A stretch of 64,000 nucleotides of DNA from Aquirhabdus parva (GCF_003351745.1 NZ_CP031222.1:2152207-2216206); one strand, 5' to 3'. Counted from the stretch's first letter, positions 45,610-56,427 are shown. Made by a program: numbers and translations. Notes: generated by a model from the sequence alone, not told the origin.

Positions 45610-46041
45610 ACCAAGCCTTCATCAAGCACTACTACTAAAAAATCCTCGTCAAGCATATCTTGGCGAGGATTTTTTTATGAGCGTTATAAAGAAAGATCGA
45701 GTCAATCGGATTGCCCCCGTTTATTCTTTCTACCCCCCAATAAGAAGCCCATTTTTAAAAATATGCTGTCTAAGCAATTTTGATGCCCACGTTATTTTTC
45801 CAATTGAAATAATTTTGTCATATTTAAGCATTATTCTTAGCCAGATTTTATTAAAAAAATACGGCTAAACATTTGATCTACAAGTAAAGATGATCACCAC
45901 AAGCCCTCCACAGAACCTCCATCTTGAACGATTAAAATCGCCAGCAATCCAAACCCTGATAATTTATTGACCGTGATTAATCGAATGTCAAAAAAATATC
46001 GAAATCATTGATCTACTGAAAAACCAGTAGTGGAGATCCTA
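45610..46041. other. Intergenic region before the metal efflux operon
   Basis: 432 bases. After the terminator it is AT-rich. A 63-codon frame (45677-45868) has no ribosome site and starts at the end of the terminator, so I do not call it. A TTGACC at 45967-45972 could be a -35 element, but no convincing -10 or metal-regulator operator was identified. Confidence 0.4.
45637..45676 (+). terminator. Terminator of the Tim44-like gene
   Basis: Long stem with one G-T wobble (45637-45653 with 45659-45676) followed by a T run. Confidence 0.9.
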
Positions 46042-47226
46042 ATGAATATTCGAGCATTCATTCACAGCATCTACAACTCACTGATCACTAAAAAAACAGC
46101 ATTGATGTTGAGTTCAGTTGTCGTCGCCGTCCTGATCGCTGTTTGGATTATCAATCCAAATGCAAAAGCATCCAGCCCTGCTAAAGCGACGGCAGATGAG
46201 CCCATGTTCACCCATAAAGGCGATCAAATCATTGTTGCCAAAGACTCCCCCCTTCAATCCAGACTCGTAGTTACTCCAGTTTCAGATGCTGCATCCTCGA
46301 ATGTCATTACCGTGCCCGGCGTCGTTGAAGCAAATCCTGCATCGACAGTGAATATCTTATCCCCGCTAACGGGTCGCTTAGTTGCACTCCATGTCAAACT
46401 TGGCGATGTTGTTAAAAAAGGGCAAGTGCTTGCCGTGATCAGCTCACCAGATCTGGCACAAGCACAAACAGACGCCGTTAAAGCCAAAGATGCGCTGGAT
46501 CTTGCTAATCGCACACTTGTCCGCGCAAAGGGCATCAATAGTATTGGGGCCAATGCAACTAAAGACATCGAAGCAGCAGAAAGTGGTCGTGTACAAGCGC
46601 AGGCCGAATACGAGCGTGCTCAAGCACGTCTGACGACGCTGGGGTCAAATACCCATGACAAAGGTAGTCAATCCGCGTTGCTCACTATTACTGCCCCCAC
46701 TTCAGGTGCTGTAACCGCGTTGAATGTGGGTAGCGGTGCATATTTGAATGATAGTACGGCAGCACTGATGACCATTTCCAATCTGGATCGCATCTGGGTC
46801 AGTGCAAATATTCCTGAAGACCTCAGCGCAAATATCCGCCAAGGTCTGAGTGCAGATGTAACTTTACCCGCATATCCAGATCAGACTTTCCACGGCACGA
46901 TTGACTCTGTCAGCGCCGTACTTGATGCAGATACTCGACGCTCCAAAGCACGAATCTCCTTTGCAAATACCGATGGAAAACTAAAACCCAATATGTTTGC
47001 GGCGGTCAAAATTGCTATCGCTGCACAAAAGCAATTGAGTGTTCCCCCATCTGCACTGCTGATGAACAATGATGACACAACTGTTTTTGTTGAAGTACAG
47101 CCAGGTGTTTATAAGCGCCGTGTCGTAGAACTGGGCGTGGAAGATGCCAATAGGGTGCAGATTCTGTCTGGACTCACAGCAGGTGACCGGATAGTGATCC
47201 GCGGTGGAGTCTTGCTGAATGATTAA
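46042..47226 (+). CDS. RND efflux periplasmic adaptor subunit (CzcB/CusB-like MFP)
   Basis: 394 residues: an N-terminal membrane anchor (~20-40) followed by the membrane-fusion fold. The lipoyl half-motifs are NILSPLTGRLVALHVKLGDVVKKGQVLAVI and LLTITAPTSGAVTALNVGSG (both quoted in part), with an alpha-hairpin between (~115-180), a beta-barrel (RIWVSANIPEDL), and a membrane-proximal end with LTAGDRIVIRGGVLLND. It links the inner-membrane pump to the outer membrane channel. The ATG at 46042 has GGAG upstream; GTG 46030 is unlikely. Its last 8 bases overlap the pump gene. No His-rich metal-binding N-terminus is seen. Confidence 0.9.
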   Translation: MNIRAFIHSIYNSLITKKTALMLSSVVVAVLIAVWIINPNAKASSPAKATADEPMFTHKGDQIIVAKDSPLQSRLVVTPVSDAASSNVITVPGVVEANPASTVNILSPLTGRLVALHVKLGDVVKKGQVLAVISSPDLAQAQTDAVKAKDALDLANRTLVRAKGINSIGANATKDIEAAESGRVQAQAEYERAQARLTTLGSNTHDKGSQSALLTITAPTSGAVTALNVGSGAYLNDSTAALMTISNLDRIWVSANIPEDLSANIRQGLSADVTLPAYPDQTFHGTIDSVSAVLDADTRRSKARISFANTDGKLKPNMFAAVKIAIAAQKQLSVPPSALLMNNDDTTVFVEVQPGVYKRRVVELGVEDANRVQILSGLTAGDRIVIRGGVLLND

Positions 47227-50200
47227 CCAACTGATTACACTTTTTTTTCGTAGACGTCATCTTGCTTGGGTGATTGCCATCCTTGTTACATGTTACGGTT
47301 ACTACTCATGGAAAATGATGGCGGTTGAGGCTTATCCAGATATTAGTGATCTCACCGTTCAAGTGACGACACAAGTCCCTGGCCTTGCCGCTGAAGAAGT
47401 GGAGCAGCAGATCACAGCCCCACTAGAACGGGCGCTAAGTAATACACCGGGAGTGGTAACAATACGTTCAAGCAGTACTTTTGCGTTATCGCTAATCACG
47501 ATGGTCTTCAATGGATCGGATAATTACTTTGTTCGTCAGCGTGTGCTGGAGCGCATTGCGGGCGTAACACTCCCCGCTGGTGTACAACCGGGACTGAACC
47601 CAGTAACCAGTCCTTCAGGTGAAATTTATCGCTATACCTTAGAGTCCGATTCCAAAAACCTGATGGAGCTATCTGAAATCCAGCGCTGGATTGTGATCCC
47701 AGGCTTCAAACAAGTTCCCGGCATTGCCGATGTTAATAACTTTGGTGGATTTACCAAGGAATTTCGACTCGAACTCGACCCCATCAAACTACAGCAATAT
47801 GGCGTTGTTTTGAATGATGTCGTTAGTGCAATTAACAGCAATAGCGCCAATGCTGGCGGTGGTCGTATTGCGCGCGGTGAACAAAGCTATGTCGTACGCG
47901 GTATCGGTCAGATTCACTCGCTGGATGATCTGGGGACCGTCGCCGTCAAACAAAGTAATGGCACGCCAATTCTAATCAAAGATCTGGGTAAACTCAGCTT
48001 TGGTCACCAAGAACGTGAAGGGATCTTAGGCAAAGACCGCAATCCAGATACACTTGAAGGCATCGTGCTGATGCTGAAATCAGAGAATCCATCACGTGTA
48101 CTTGAAGGGGTACACGCGAAAGTCGCTGAAATGCAAAAGCAACTCGCACCTATGGGCGTGAAAATTGTTCCCTATATCGATCGCGATGATTTAGTGGAGT
48201 TGACTGTACACAAAGTCGCTCATACTGTGATTGAAGGTGTGGGACTCGTGCTCATTGTTCTGATTCTCTTTCTAGGCAGCCCACGCAGCGCCATTGTTGC
48301 AGCGGTTGCCATTCCAGCCGCGTTGGTTGCCGTATTCATCATGATGAATCTGTCCAATATGCCAGCCAATCTCTTTTCACTTGGGGCCATCGATTTCGGG
48401 ATTATCGTCGATGGCGCGATTGTGGTCATGGAGGCCGTGCTCAAGCGACGTGAAGAGCAGCCCAATGACGAATTAACCGAGCAAGATATTTTAGAAACGC
48501 TGAGTTATGTAGGGCGCCCGATCTTCTTTGCCACATTAATTATTATTACCGCGTATCTCCCTCTCTTTGCTTTTGAACGCGCAGAAGGCAAGCTTTTTAC
48601 TCCGATGGCTTATACCGTCGGCTACGCATTACTTGGTGCATTAATTTGTGTCATTACTCTGATTCCAGGACTTGCATTTACCGCACTGCGCAAACCACGT
48701 AAAGTCTTTGTTAATCGTCCTTTAATCTGGCTCACTCGCCATTACCAACGCATTTTGGTCATTCTACTGGCCCGCCCGTCAATCACCTATGTAATTGCAG
48801 GCATTTCACTCATCGCAGTCGTCGCACTTGGCGCGACCACGGGAAAAGAGTTTCTTCCCGACATCGATGAAGGGGCGCTCTGGTTACAAGTGCAGCTCCC
48901 CTCTGGTATTTCTCTCGATAAATCCAGTGAAATGGCCACTGAGCTGCGCCGCACCCTGCTCAAATACCCAGAAGTTTCTTATGTGGTGACTCAGTTGGGG
49001 CGAAATGATGATGGCACAGACCCTTGGACGCCTTCACATATCGAAGCCCCCGTCGGATTAAAGCCCTATAACGAATGGCCCAGTGGCGAAACCAAAGCAG
49101 CATTTATCAATCAATTGAATGCTGATCTTAAAAAACTACCAGGATTTGATATTGGCATCAGTCAGCCGATCATCGATGGCGTGAACGATGCTGTTGGCGG
49201 TGCGCATAGTCCACTCGTGCTGCGTATTTACGGTCCAGATCTCAAAGAAAGCCGCCGAATTGGCAACCAAGTCGTTGATATTTTAGATACGATTCGTGGC
49301 ACGGCTTCTGCCTCCCTATTTCAAGAACCTCCTATTCCTCAAGTCGTCATCAAGGTGGATCGTGCTGCGGCAGCTAGATTTGGCGTGAATGTCGCAGATA
49401 TTATAGCCATCATTCAAACAGGTGTAGGCAGTGCGCCGATCATGCCCGTTTATGTCGACGATAAAATCTATAACGTCACGGTTGGCTTCCCTAAAGCCGA
49501 TAAAAGCAGCCCTGCTTCACTGGGTAGCTTACTATTAAATAGCTCTACAGGTGCAAAGATCCCCCTGTCGCAAGTCACCACAATCAAGCTCCAGACTGGT
49601 GAGAGCACCATCTCTCATGAGCATGGAGAACGACAAATCACGGTTCGTATCGATAACCGAGGCCGTGACCTGACTTCATATCTAGCAGAGGCGCAAGCGC
49701 GCATTAATAAAGAAGTTAAGCTTGATTCCGCTCACTATCGCTTTGAATGGGCGGGACAATTCGAAAGCCAGCGCCGCGCTGAAAAGCGCCTCGCGTTTAT
49801 CTTGGCTCTGGTATTGATCTTGATGGGTGCCCTGCTCTTTTTCCAATTTGGCAAGATTCGTCAGGCGTTGCTCATTCTCGGCATCGTACCGCTTGCTACT
49901 TTGGGCGGCTTGATTGCGCTTCACGTTACAGGTAACACTTTGAACGTGGCGAGCGCTGTTGGATTTATTGCACTGTTTGGCGTCTCGGTACAAAACGGCA
50001 TCATCATGGTCGCTAACTTTAGACGGATTAAAGGTGAAGGCTTACCGCTAAGCGAGTCGGTTATTGTTGCCGCAACTGAGCGCCTACGCCCTGTCTTGAT
50101 GACCGCTACTGTAGCGTCTATCGGTATGTTGCCTGCGGCACTGGCTACCGGTGTCGGTACGGATGTACAGCGCAATCTTGCAACCGTCGTGGTTGGTGGA

Positions 50201-50314
50201 CTTATTGTCTCGACGTTGCTCACGTTGTTCATTTTGCCTGCATTTTATTATGCGATGGAGCATTTGTTCGAGAAAAGACAATGGAGTCTGCCAAGATTAC
50301 GGAGGAACCGTTAA
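47219..50314 (+). CDS. Heavy-metal RND efflux pump (CzcA/HME type)
   Basis: 1031 residues with twelve membrane segments and two large periplasmic loops of the RND superfamily. The proton-relay/metal-specificity segment in TM4 is DFGIIVDGAIVVME, carrying Asp392, Asp398 and Glu405 as in CzcA-type Co/Zn/Cd exporters rather than the CusA monovalent type. Other family marks are EAYPDISDLTVQVTTQVPGL near the N-terminus and LGIVPLATLGGLIALHVTGN near the end. It exports divalent metals from periplasm or cytoplasm using proton flow. The precise metal cannot be told. Overlaps with both neighbours indicate tight coupling. Confidence 0.93.
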   Translation: MINQLITLFFRRRHLAWVIAILVTCYGYYSWKMMAVEAYPDISDLTVQVTTQVPGLAAEEVEQQITAPLERALSNTPGVVTIRSSSTFALSLITMVFNGSDNYFVRQRVLERIAGVTLPAGVQPGLNPVTSPSGEIYRYTLESDSKNLMELSEIQRWIVIPGFKQVPGIADVNNFGGFTKEFRLELDPIKLQQYGVVLNDVVSAINSNSANAGGGRIARGEQSYVVRGIGQIHSLDDLGTVAVKQSNGTPILIKDLGKLSFGHQEREGILGKDRNPDTLEGIVLMLKSENPSRVLEGVHAKVAEMQKQLAPMGVKIVPYIDRDDLVELTVHKVAHTVIEGVGLVLIVLILFLGSPRSAIVAAVAIPAALVAVFIMMNLSNMPANLFSLGAIDFGIIVDGAIVVMEAVLKRREEQPNDELTEQDILETLSYVGRPIFFATLIIITAYLPLFAFERAEGKLFTPMAYTVGYALLGALICVITLIPGLAFTALRKPRKVFVNRPLIWLTRHYQRILVILLARPSITYVIAGISLIAVVALGATTGKEFLPDIDEGALWLQVQLPSGISLDKSSEMATELRRTLLKYPEVSYVVTQLGRNDDGTDPWTPSHIEAPVGLKPYNEWPSGETKAAFINQLNADLKKLPGFDIGISQPIIDGVNDAVGGAHSPLVLRIYGPDLKESRRIGNQVVDILDTIRGTASASLFQEPPIPQVVIKVDRAAAARFGVNVADIIAIIQTGVGSAPIMPVYVDDKIYNVTVGFPKADKSSPASLGSLLLNSSTGAKIPLSQVTTIKLQTGESTISHEHGERQITVRIDNRGRDLTSYLAEAQARINKEVKLDSAHYRFEWAGQFESQRRAEKRLAFILALVLILMGALLFFQFGKIRQALLILGIVPLATLGGLIALHVTGNTLNVASAVGFIALFGVSVQNGIIMVANFRRIKGEGLPLSESVIVAATERLRPVLMTATVASIGMLPAALATGVGTDVQRNLATVVVGGLIVSTLLTLFILPAFYYAMEHLFEKRQWSLPRLRRNR

Positions 50315-51807
50315 TGGCTATCAACAATCCTTCGCCACGCCTCGGCTATTCCATCACATTGCTTGCGGCGGCACTGTCTTCTTTACAGCTCAGTGGCTGC
50401 GCTGTTGGGCCGAACTTTGTTCGTCCTTCGACAGCATTGCCCAGCACCTATACCGAAAAACAAATCGGCACCGCCCAACGCGATGGATCGCAGCAGTTGA
50501 TCGAACATGATATCCCCGCCCAATGGTGGGAGGTATTTCATTCACCGGCTTTAAATCATCTGGTTACAGCAAGCCTTCAGCACAATCCCAGCATCGATGC
50601 CGCACAGGCCGCTCTGCGCGGAGCACAAGAAAATGTAAAAGCACAGCAAAGTGCTTACTTCCCCACTGTCGGGATAGCCTATTCAGGAGCGCGTCAGAAA
50701 ACACCAGCAGTGCTCGCAAGCCCACTAGCGTCGAATAGCTATATCTACAACTTGCATACGGCTCAAGTCAACGTGTCCTATAACTTAGACTTGTTCGGTG
50801 CCAATCGTCGTCAAGTGGAGTCCTTGAAGGCTCAAGCTGAATCCGAGCAGTTTCAACTTGAAGCAACTTATCTGACGCTTACAAGCAACGTCGTTAATGC
50901 TGCGATCTTGGAGGCCATGCTGCGCGAGCAGATTCGGGTTACCGATGAAATCATCGGCAGTCAACAAAAGCTATTAGACATGGCTCATCGACAATTTGAT
51001 CTGGGACAAATCTCAACGGCTGATGTTGCAACTCAGGAAGCCTCATTGGCATCGGCTCAAGCGACACTACCGCCACTGCAAAAACAATTAGCCATTCAAC
51101 GCGACCTTTTGAAAACCCTAGCGGGTCAGTTTCCCAGTGAAACACTAGATGCCGAGTTCACTTTAAATCAGCTCGAATTGCCGCAGCAATTGCCTCTGAG
51201 CCTGCCCTCAACCTTAGTTGACCATCGCCCAGATGTCCGCGCAGCAGAAGCCGAGCTACATGCCGCCAGTGCAGATATTGGTGTTGCGATTGCAAACCGT
51301 TTGCCCAATATCACATTAGGCGTAAACTCCTATGGAACATCGGCCAGTCGTTTATCTGATCTGTTCAAATCAGCAACCGACTTCTGGACCCTTGCAGGGG
51401 GTATCACTCAGCCTTTATTTGACGCGGGGGCACTCAAACATAAACAGGGTGCAGCAGAAGCAGCTTATGACCTTGCCAAGGCACAATATCGTCAAACGGT
51501 TCTTGGAGCATTTCAAAATGTAGCGGATGTCCTCCAAGCCATTCAGGCAGATACAACTGGTCTACAGGCAGCCGAAAAATCAGTCAACGCGGCAAGTCGT
51601 AGTGCGGGGATAGCCAGACAACAATTCAAATTTGGCGATATTAGTGCTTTGACTTTACTCGTTATTGAGCAGAATGAACAACAAGCTAAGTTGAACTTGA
51701 CACAGGCTAGAGCCAATCAACTCCAAGATACTGCTGCGTTGTTTCAAGCATTAGGGGGCGGCTGGTGGAACCGCACAGACTCACTTGCAAGTCATGTCCA
51801 AAAATGA
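50314..51807 (+). CDS. Outer membrane efflux lipoprotein, NodT/OprM type
   Basis: 497 residues. A lipoprotein signal ends in LSGC (Cys29), followed by the NodT-family start AVGPNFVRPSTALPSTY. The body has two repeated outer-membrane-factor halves (NPSIDAAQAALRGAQENVKAQ and RPDVRAAEAELHAASADIGVAIANRLPNIT, cited in part). It forms the trimeric channel of the tripartite pump. The start ATG shares one base with the pump stop (TAATG) and has GGAGGAA upstream. Divalent-metal pumps usually pair with CzcC-type channels; this NodT/OprM type is more typical of drug pumps. Confidence 0.9.
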   Translation: MAINNPSPRLGYSITLLAAALSSLQLSGCAVGPNFVRPSTALPSTYTEKQIGTAQRDGSQQLIEHDIPAQWWEVFHSPALNHLVTASLQHNPSIDAAQAALRGAQENVKAQQSAYFPTVGIAYSGARQKTPAVLASPLASNSYIYNLHTAQVNVSYNLDLFGANRRQVESLKAQAESEQFQLEATYLTLTSNVVNAAILEAMLREQIRVTDEIIGSQQKLLDMAHRQFDLGQISTADVATQEASLASAQATLPPLQKQLAIQRDLLKTLAGQFPSETLDAEFTLNQLELPQQLPLSLPSTLVDHRPDVRAAEAELHAASADIGVAIANRLPNITLGVNSYGTSASRLSDLFKSATDFWTLAGGITQPLFDAGALKHKQGAAEAAYDLAKAQYRQTVLGAFQNVADVLQAIQADTTGLQAAEKSVNAASRSAGIARQQFKFGDISALTLLVIEQNEQQAKLNLTQARANQLQDTAALFQALGGGWWNRTDSLASHVQK

Positions 51808-51838
51808 AAATAATTGATGAATAAAGGAGACGCTTTAA

Positions 51839-52273
51839 ATGGAAATTACACGACACGAAATGGGACCCCGCTTTAGTGAGATGACCGTCGCTCATGTTGG
51901 TACGGCCAATCTCATCTTTATTTCAGGTCAGGTTGCAGAAAATACATCGCTGGATGTTACAGGACAAACCCGTGAAATTTTGCGATTTATTGATCGCTTA
52001 CTGGCACATGTCGGTGCGGATAAGACCCATATCACTGCTGTGCGTATTTATCTTGCTTCTGTTGGTGATTATGCAGCAATGAATTCAGTCTGGGATGATT
52101 GGGTCCCCCAAGGTCATACACCTGCACGCTCAACGCTAGGTGCAAAACTCATTGACCCTGAGTATAAAATTGAAATCGAAGTGACTGCCGTAGCGGATCG
52201 TATTGTGACCAACCATCAGGCAGATGCAAATTGTGAAAAAGACGATCATCACAACCATCATCATGCCCATTAA
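51839..52273 (+). CDS. RidA family protein with His-rich C-terminal tail
   Basis: 144 residues. Residues 1-~125 form a RidA/YjgF-like fold (2-aminoacrylate/imine deaminase family), with NLIFISGQVAENTS, the conserved Arg97 in HTPARSTLGA and KIEIEVTAVADR. The last 20 residues are an unusual extension ending DDHHNHHHAH, six His in eight residues, suitable for binding Ni, Cu, Zn or Co. It has a strong AAAGGAGA ribosome site, 31 bases after the channel gene, so it belongs to the efflux operon. Its link to metals is inference. Confidence 0.85.
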   Translation: MEITRHEMGPRFSEMTVAHVGTANLIFISGQVAENTSLDVTGQTREILRFIDRLLAHVGADKTHITAVRIYLASVGDYAAMNSVWDDWVPQGHTPARSTLGAKLIDPEYKIEIEVTAVADRIVTNHQADANCEKDDHHNHHHAH

Positions 52274-52282
52274 ACATTATCT

Positions 52283-52972
52283 TTACTTAGATGATTTAGG
52301 AAGCTGGAAACTAAAGCCGACCGTATATGAATTGGCATCTTTGTTGAGCTCTAAATCTTTGCCGTAGGTGAGGTCCATTTGCATAAGATCAGGGATTACG
52401 CTCATACTGATCCCTGTATGGAGTTTTGGATTTATAGCAAGATGTCCAAAAAGCTCAGCAAACACCATCAGTCTCGAATTGATGTTGTATGACGTCCCTG
52501 CTCCCCAAGTCAGTCGGTTCCTCCCGCTGGCTTCCTCGCGGATAAAACCGACATTGACGTTCGAATTCCATACCTGACTGGATGAAGCGTAGCTGATCGG
52601 CACATAAGCATATTCTCCACCATTCTGCCTGTGGTCAGAACGTGCCAACCCAAAAGCAACTGCAATTCCGTACTGATGATCAATCTCCATAGAGCGCAGT
52701 ACTGTTTTGCCTTGCAGGACATAACCGCGTTCCTCCCCATTCCCGCCTTGATGGCTCAACTGCGTATAGCCTGCAGTAACCTCAAAATTGCCCGTCGGAT
52801 TACAGGCTGGCATAACAGACAGCATGTCAGACTCCTTGGTTCCTTGATACCAAGTCTCAAGCTGACAACTGTGTGGATCAGTGAGTGATGCATCGTCGGT
52901 AAAAAAGGGGCGCCCTGCCCACGCCGCAATGGACACGCAGGACAACATTAATAACCAAACTATTTTCATCAT
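52283..52972 (-). CDS. Exported beta-barrel-like protein of unknown function
   Basis: 229 residues with a clear signal peptide (cut after AWA, leaving GRPFFTDDASLTDPHSCQLET). The rest is rich in alternating beta strands (GGNGEERGYVLQGKTVLRS, MQMDLTYGKDLELNKDANSYTVGFSFQLP), as in outer-membrane barrel proteins of the 'transporter'/phenol-degradation MetA-like group. Two Cys (~36, ~57) may form a disulfide. Its 3' end lies 9 bases from the end of the RidA gene on the opposite strand. It may act in metal or aromatic compound handling, but no evidence decides this. Confidence 0.65.
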   Translation of the reverse strand: MMKIVWLLMLSCVSIAAWAGRPFFTDDASLTDPHSCQLETWYQGTKESDMLSVMPACNPTGNFEVTAGYTQLSHQGGNGEERGYVLQGKTVLRSMEIDHQYGIAVAFGLARSDHRQNGGEYAYVPISYASSSQVWNSNVNVGFIREEASGRNRLTWGAGTSYNINSRLMVFAELFGHLAINPKLHTGISMSVIPDLMQMDLTYGKDLELNKDANSYTVGFSFQLPKSSK

Positions 52973-53262
52973 TTTTTATACTCAGGAAAAGGCAGGAGCG
53001 CTTTTGTTCAGATCACTCGGCCTTCCATAATTAAAGGGAGACTAAATCCCTCCCAGTCATCTTTATAGTTATCGTGAAACTATTATCGCCATAAATCCTA
53101 TAGATTATGCCGCTGATTTGATGAAGATTAAATGAATCGATTTTAAAACCCAATCCATTGGTATGATCTTTTATATAAAAACTCCCATTAAAACCAGCAC
53201 CAACAGACTGTTTTTTTTCGGTATCATGGCACGAGCCCTTTATCGTAAAACTGATCATCCTC

Positions 53263-56001
53263 ATGTCCGAACAAGAAAGCCTGCAACAAGACGCCATCAT
53301 TGAACCCAGTAGCGACTTTGCATCCCACACCCCGATGATGCAGCAATATCTCAAAATGAAACGTGAACATGCACATGCACTCTTGTTTTATCGCATGGGC
53401 GATTTTTATGAATTGTTCTTTTCCGATGCCCATCGCGCAGCCAAACTGCTCGGCATTACCCTCACCCATCGAGGCAAATCGGGTGGCGAACCAATTCCCA
53501 TGGCGGGGGTTCCATACCATGCGGCTGAAGGTTACTTGGCACGATTGGTAAAAGCCGGCGAAACCGTCGCCATTTGCGAGCAAGTGGGTGAAGTCACGGG
53601 TAAAGGCCCTGTAGAACGTAAAGTCGTTCGTGTGCTTACTGCTGGAACATTAACGGATGAAGCTCTAATGCCCAGCCATCGCGCAGTGCGTATGGCTGCG
53701 CTTTGTCTACAAAAAAATCGGATCGGCATTGCCGTACTTGAACTAGCGGCTGGCACGCTTACTGTGCAGGAGCTTGGATTTGATCAAACGCGCCTCGCCA
53801 TTGAATTGGCTCGCATTGCACCCGCAGAACTATTGATTGACGAAAATACTGTTTCTGAGAGTCATGGCTTAAAAGATAAAATCAGCTTTGATGAACTAAA
53901 GTCTCTTGCAAACTCATCCACAAATACGGCAACGATTACGCGTCGACCCAACGTTGATTTTGATCTTAAAAATGCCAATGACACACTCTGCCGACAATTT
54001 GGTGTCAGCACCTTATCTGGATTTGGGGTAGATCACTTACCGCTTGCACAGGCAGCCGCTGCAGCACTACTCCACTACGCCCGCGAAACCCAGCAAAGTA
54101 ATCTGCCGCATATCCGCAGCCTACGTTTAGAGTCCATGGACTCCTTTATCGCACTGGATCCGGTCACACGGCGTAATCTGGAAATTGTGGACCCCTTATT
54201 CGAAAATGGGACATCGCTACTTGCACTGGTTGATGACTGTCAGACGGCTATGGGCAGTCGCTTACTTGCCCGCACACTTATGCAGCCACTGCGGGATACC
54301 AAAATACTTGATTCGCGGCTAGACGCAATTGCACGTTTAAAAAATGGCTTTCATGATGAACCGATTCGGATCGTACTCAAAAATATCGGTGATGTGGAGC
54401 GTATCCTAGGCCGCATTGCCCTAGGCACCGCCCGTCCACGAGACTTAGTGCAACTCCGGCAAACCTGTGGTCAGCTTCCACTCCTCCACCATGCCTTAAA
54501 GCCTGCACTTCAAGGTAAAGGCTGGGAGCAACTGGATGACAAAAGCCTACTGGATGACCTCGCCAGTCAACTTGGACAGTTCAGCGAAGTCTATGATTTA
54601 CTGACCAGAGCCATCCACGACCAACCGCCCGTGCTCTTGCGAGAAGGTGGGGTGATTGCAGATGGTTTCGATGCCGAACTTGATGAACTGCGCCAGATTC
54701 GCGATCATGCCAGCCAATATCTGCTCGATATGGAAACACGTGAACGTGCCGCAACGGGGATCAACACTCTAAAAATCGGTTATAACCGGGTCAGTGGCTA
54801 CTTTATTGAGCTCACACGTGCACAAGCCGAATCTGCACCAGCACATTTTATTCGTAGACAAACCCTAAAAAATGCAGAGCGCTATATCACCCCAGAGCTT
54901 AAAACCTTTGAAGATAAAGTACTCTCCAGTGATTCACGTGCCCTGATTCGTGAAAAAGTCTTGTTTGAACAAATTCTTGATTATTTAAAACAACAGCTTG
55001 CCCCCTTACAAATGATGAGCTCCGCCATCGCTGACTTTGACGTACTCAGCAACTGGGCAAATCAAGCACGCTTGCGAAGCTGGGCACGCCCGACATTTAC
55101 AGCTGAATCGGTGATTGATATTGAAGGTGGACGACATCCTGTCGTTGAAGCGCTTAGTCGTGCGCCGTTCACACCCAATGATGTGTTTTTAAGCCAGCAG
55201 AATCGTTTAATTCTCATTACTGGCCCGAATATGGGCGGTAAGTCGACCTACATGCGTCAAACTGCTTTGATTGCCCTACTGGCCTACTCTGGCAGCTATG
55301 TCCCTGCAAGCAAAGCCGTATTAGGACCCATCGATCGTATCTTTACCCGCATTGGTTCTGCCGATGACTTATCTAGCGGCAAATCCACCTTTATGGTTGA
55401 AATGACCGAAACTGCTCAAATCTTGCATCATGCTACTAGTCAGTCACTGGTGCTCATGGATGAAGTAGGACGTGGTACCAGCACCTATGACGGTTTATCC
55501 CTCGCTTGGGCATGCGTTTTAGACTTAGCAAAACGAATTAACTGTTTATGTCTTTTTGCGACGCACTACTTTGAACTCACTGAACTTGGCGAACAAGCTG
55601 GTATTGAAAACCGCCATGTCGCAGCGCGAGAAATTAATGGTGAACTGATCCTCTTGCACCAAGTCCAAGATGGCGCAGCCAGTAAGAGTCATGGGTTACA
55701 AGTCGCTAAACTTGCTGGAATTCCCGCTCCAGTTATCAAAGAAGCACGTGGGCGTCTCCGTGCACTTGAGCGCCAGCAAGCGTTGCATTTGGGTCAAAAC
55801 GATTTATTTGATCAAATAGAAGAACCCTTCATCGCTTATGAGAAAAATGAAGATCTAAATCAGCAAAATAATATTTCACCCGAAAACACTCAGGTTTTGG
55901 ATGAAATTGATGCCTTAAATGTAGATAATCTCACTCCTAAACAGGCGCTTGATATCTTATATCAGCTAAAGGAATTGGTATCGACTGCTAAAAAAGATTA
56001 A
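53263..56001 (+). CDS. mutS: DNA mismatch repair protein MutS
   Basis: A 912-residue mismatch-recognition ATPase. The mismatch-wedge motif is FYE at 48-50 in [11 protein letters not shown]. The lever and clamp domains follow, then the ABC-type ATPase with Walker [15 protein letters not shown] (~653) and Walker B/signature [21 protein letters not shown]. The C-terminus ends with a short tetramerisation-like tail ([12 protein letters not shown]). It is normally monocistronic; here fdxA starts 103 bases after it, as in several pseudomonads and Acinetobacter. Confidence 0.97.
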   Translation: MSEQESLQQDAIIEPSSDFASHTPMMQQYLKMKREHAHALLFYRMGDFYELFFSDAHRAAKLLGITLTHRGKSGGEPIPMAGVPYHAAEGYLARLVKAGETVAICEQVGEVTGKGPVERKVVRVLTAGTLTDEALMPSHRAVRMAALCLQKNRIGIAVLELAAGTLTVQELGFDQTRLAIELARIAPAELLIDENTVSESHGLKDKISFDELKSLANSSTNTATITRRPNVDFDLKNANDTLCRQFGVSTLSGFGVDHLPLAQAAAAALLHYARETQQSNLPHIRSLRLESMDSFIALDPVTRRNLEIVDPLFENGTSLLALVDDCQTAMGSRLLARTLMQPLRDTKILDSRLDAIARLKNGFHDEPIRIVLKNIGDVERILGRIALGTARPRDLVQLRQTCGQLPLLHHALKPALQGKGWEQLDDKSLLDDLASQLGQFSEVYDLLTRAIHDQPPVLLREGGVIADGFDAELDELRQIRDHASQYLLDMETRERAATGINTLKIGYNRVSGYFIELTRAQAESAPAHFIRRQTLKNAERYITPELKTFEDKVLSSDSRALIREKVLFEQILDYLKQQLAPLQMMSSAIADFDVLSNWANQARLRSWARPTFTAESVIDIEGGRHPVVEALSRAPFTPNDVFLSQQNRLILITGPNMGGKSTYMRQTALIALLAYSGSYVPASKAVLGPIDRIFTRIGSADDLSSGKSTFMVEMTETAQILHHATSQSLVLMDEVGRGTSTYDGLSLAWACVLDLAKRINCLCLFATHYFELTELGEQAGIENRHVAAREINGELILLHQVQDGAASKSHGLQVAKLAGIPAPVIKEARGRLRALERQQALHLGQNDLFDQIEEPFIAYEKNEDLNQQNNISPENTQVLDEIDALNVDNLTPKQALDILYQLKELVSTAKKD

Positions 56002-56103
56002 ACTACTGCACATCCGATGAACCCACCGTTTTGATTCACGTTCCAAGTTTGGCGTGTGCAACGGTTTTAAGACCCATTTTTGACTTTTAGGTAGCCAGCC
56101 GCC

Positions 56104-56427
56104 ATGACCTTTGTTGTCACCGAAAACTGTATCAAATGTAAATACCAAGACTGTGTTGAAGTCTGCCCAGTAGATTGCTTCTATGAAGGTCCAAACTTTC
56201 TGGTCATCAATCCTGATGAATGTATTGACTGTGCACTTTGTGAACCAGAATGCCCTGCCAATGCGATTTTCTCTGAAGATGAGTTGCCTAAAGGTCAAGA
56301 AAAGTTCCTCGAACTCAATACTGAACTTTCAGCAATCTGGCCAAACATCACTCAAATCGGTGAACGTCCTGCGGACGCTGCTGAATGGGATGGCAAACCG
56401 AATAAATTGGCACTGCTTGAGCGCTAA
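56104..56427 (+). CDS. fdxA: 7Fe-8S ferredoxin FdxA
   Basis: A 107-residue electron carrier. Cysteines for a [3Fe-4S] and a [4Fe-4S] cluster are arranged [18 protein letters not shown] and [15 protein letters not shown], typical of the Azotobacter FdI/FdxA type. The C-terminal ~45 residues form the family extension ([19 protein letters not shown]). It is next to mutS on the same strand, a common order in pseudomonads. Partner enzymes are not indicated by the context. A terminator follows. Confidence 0.96.
   Translation: MTFVVTENCIKCKYQDCVEVCPVDCFYEGPNFLVINPDECIDCALCEPECPANAIFSEDELPKGQEKFLELNTELSAIWPNITQIGERPADAAEWDGKPNKLALLER

Noticed and set aside
45677-45868. 63-codon plus-strand frame after the Tim44-like gene
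   Set aside because: It starts at the end of a terminator hairpin, has no ribosome site and no family-like sequence.
53031-53354. 107-codon minus-strand frame upstream of mutS
   Set aside because: It overlaps the mutS start antisense, has no ribosome site, and the part outside mutS shows no conserved pattern.
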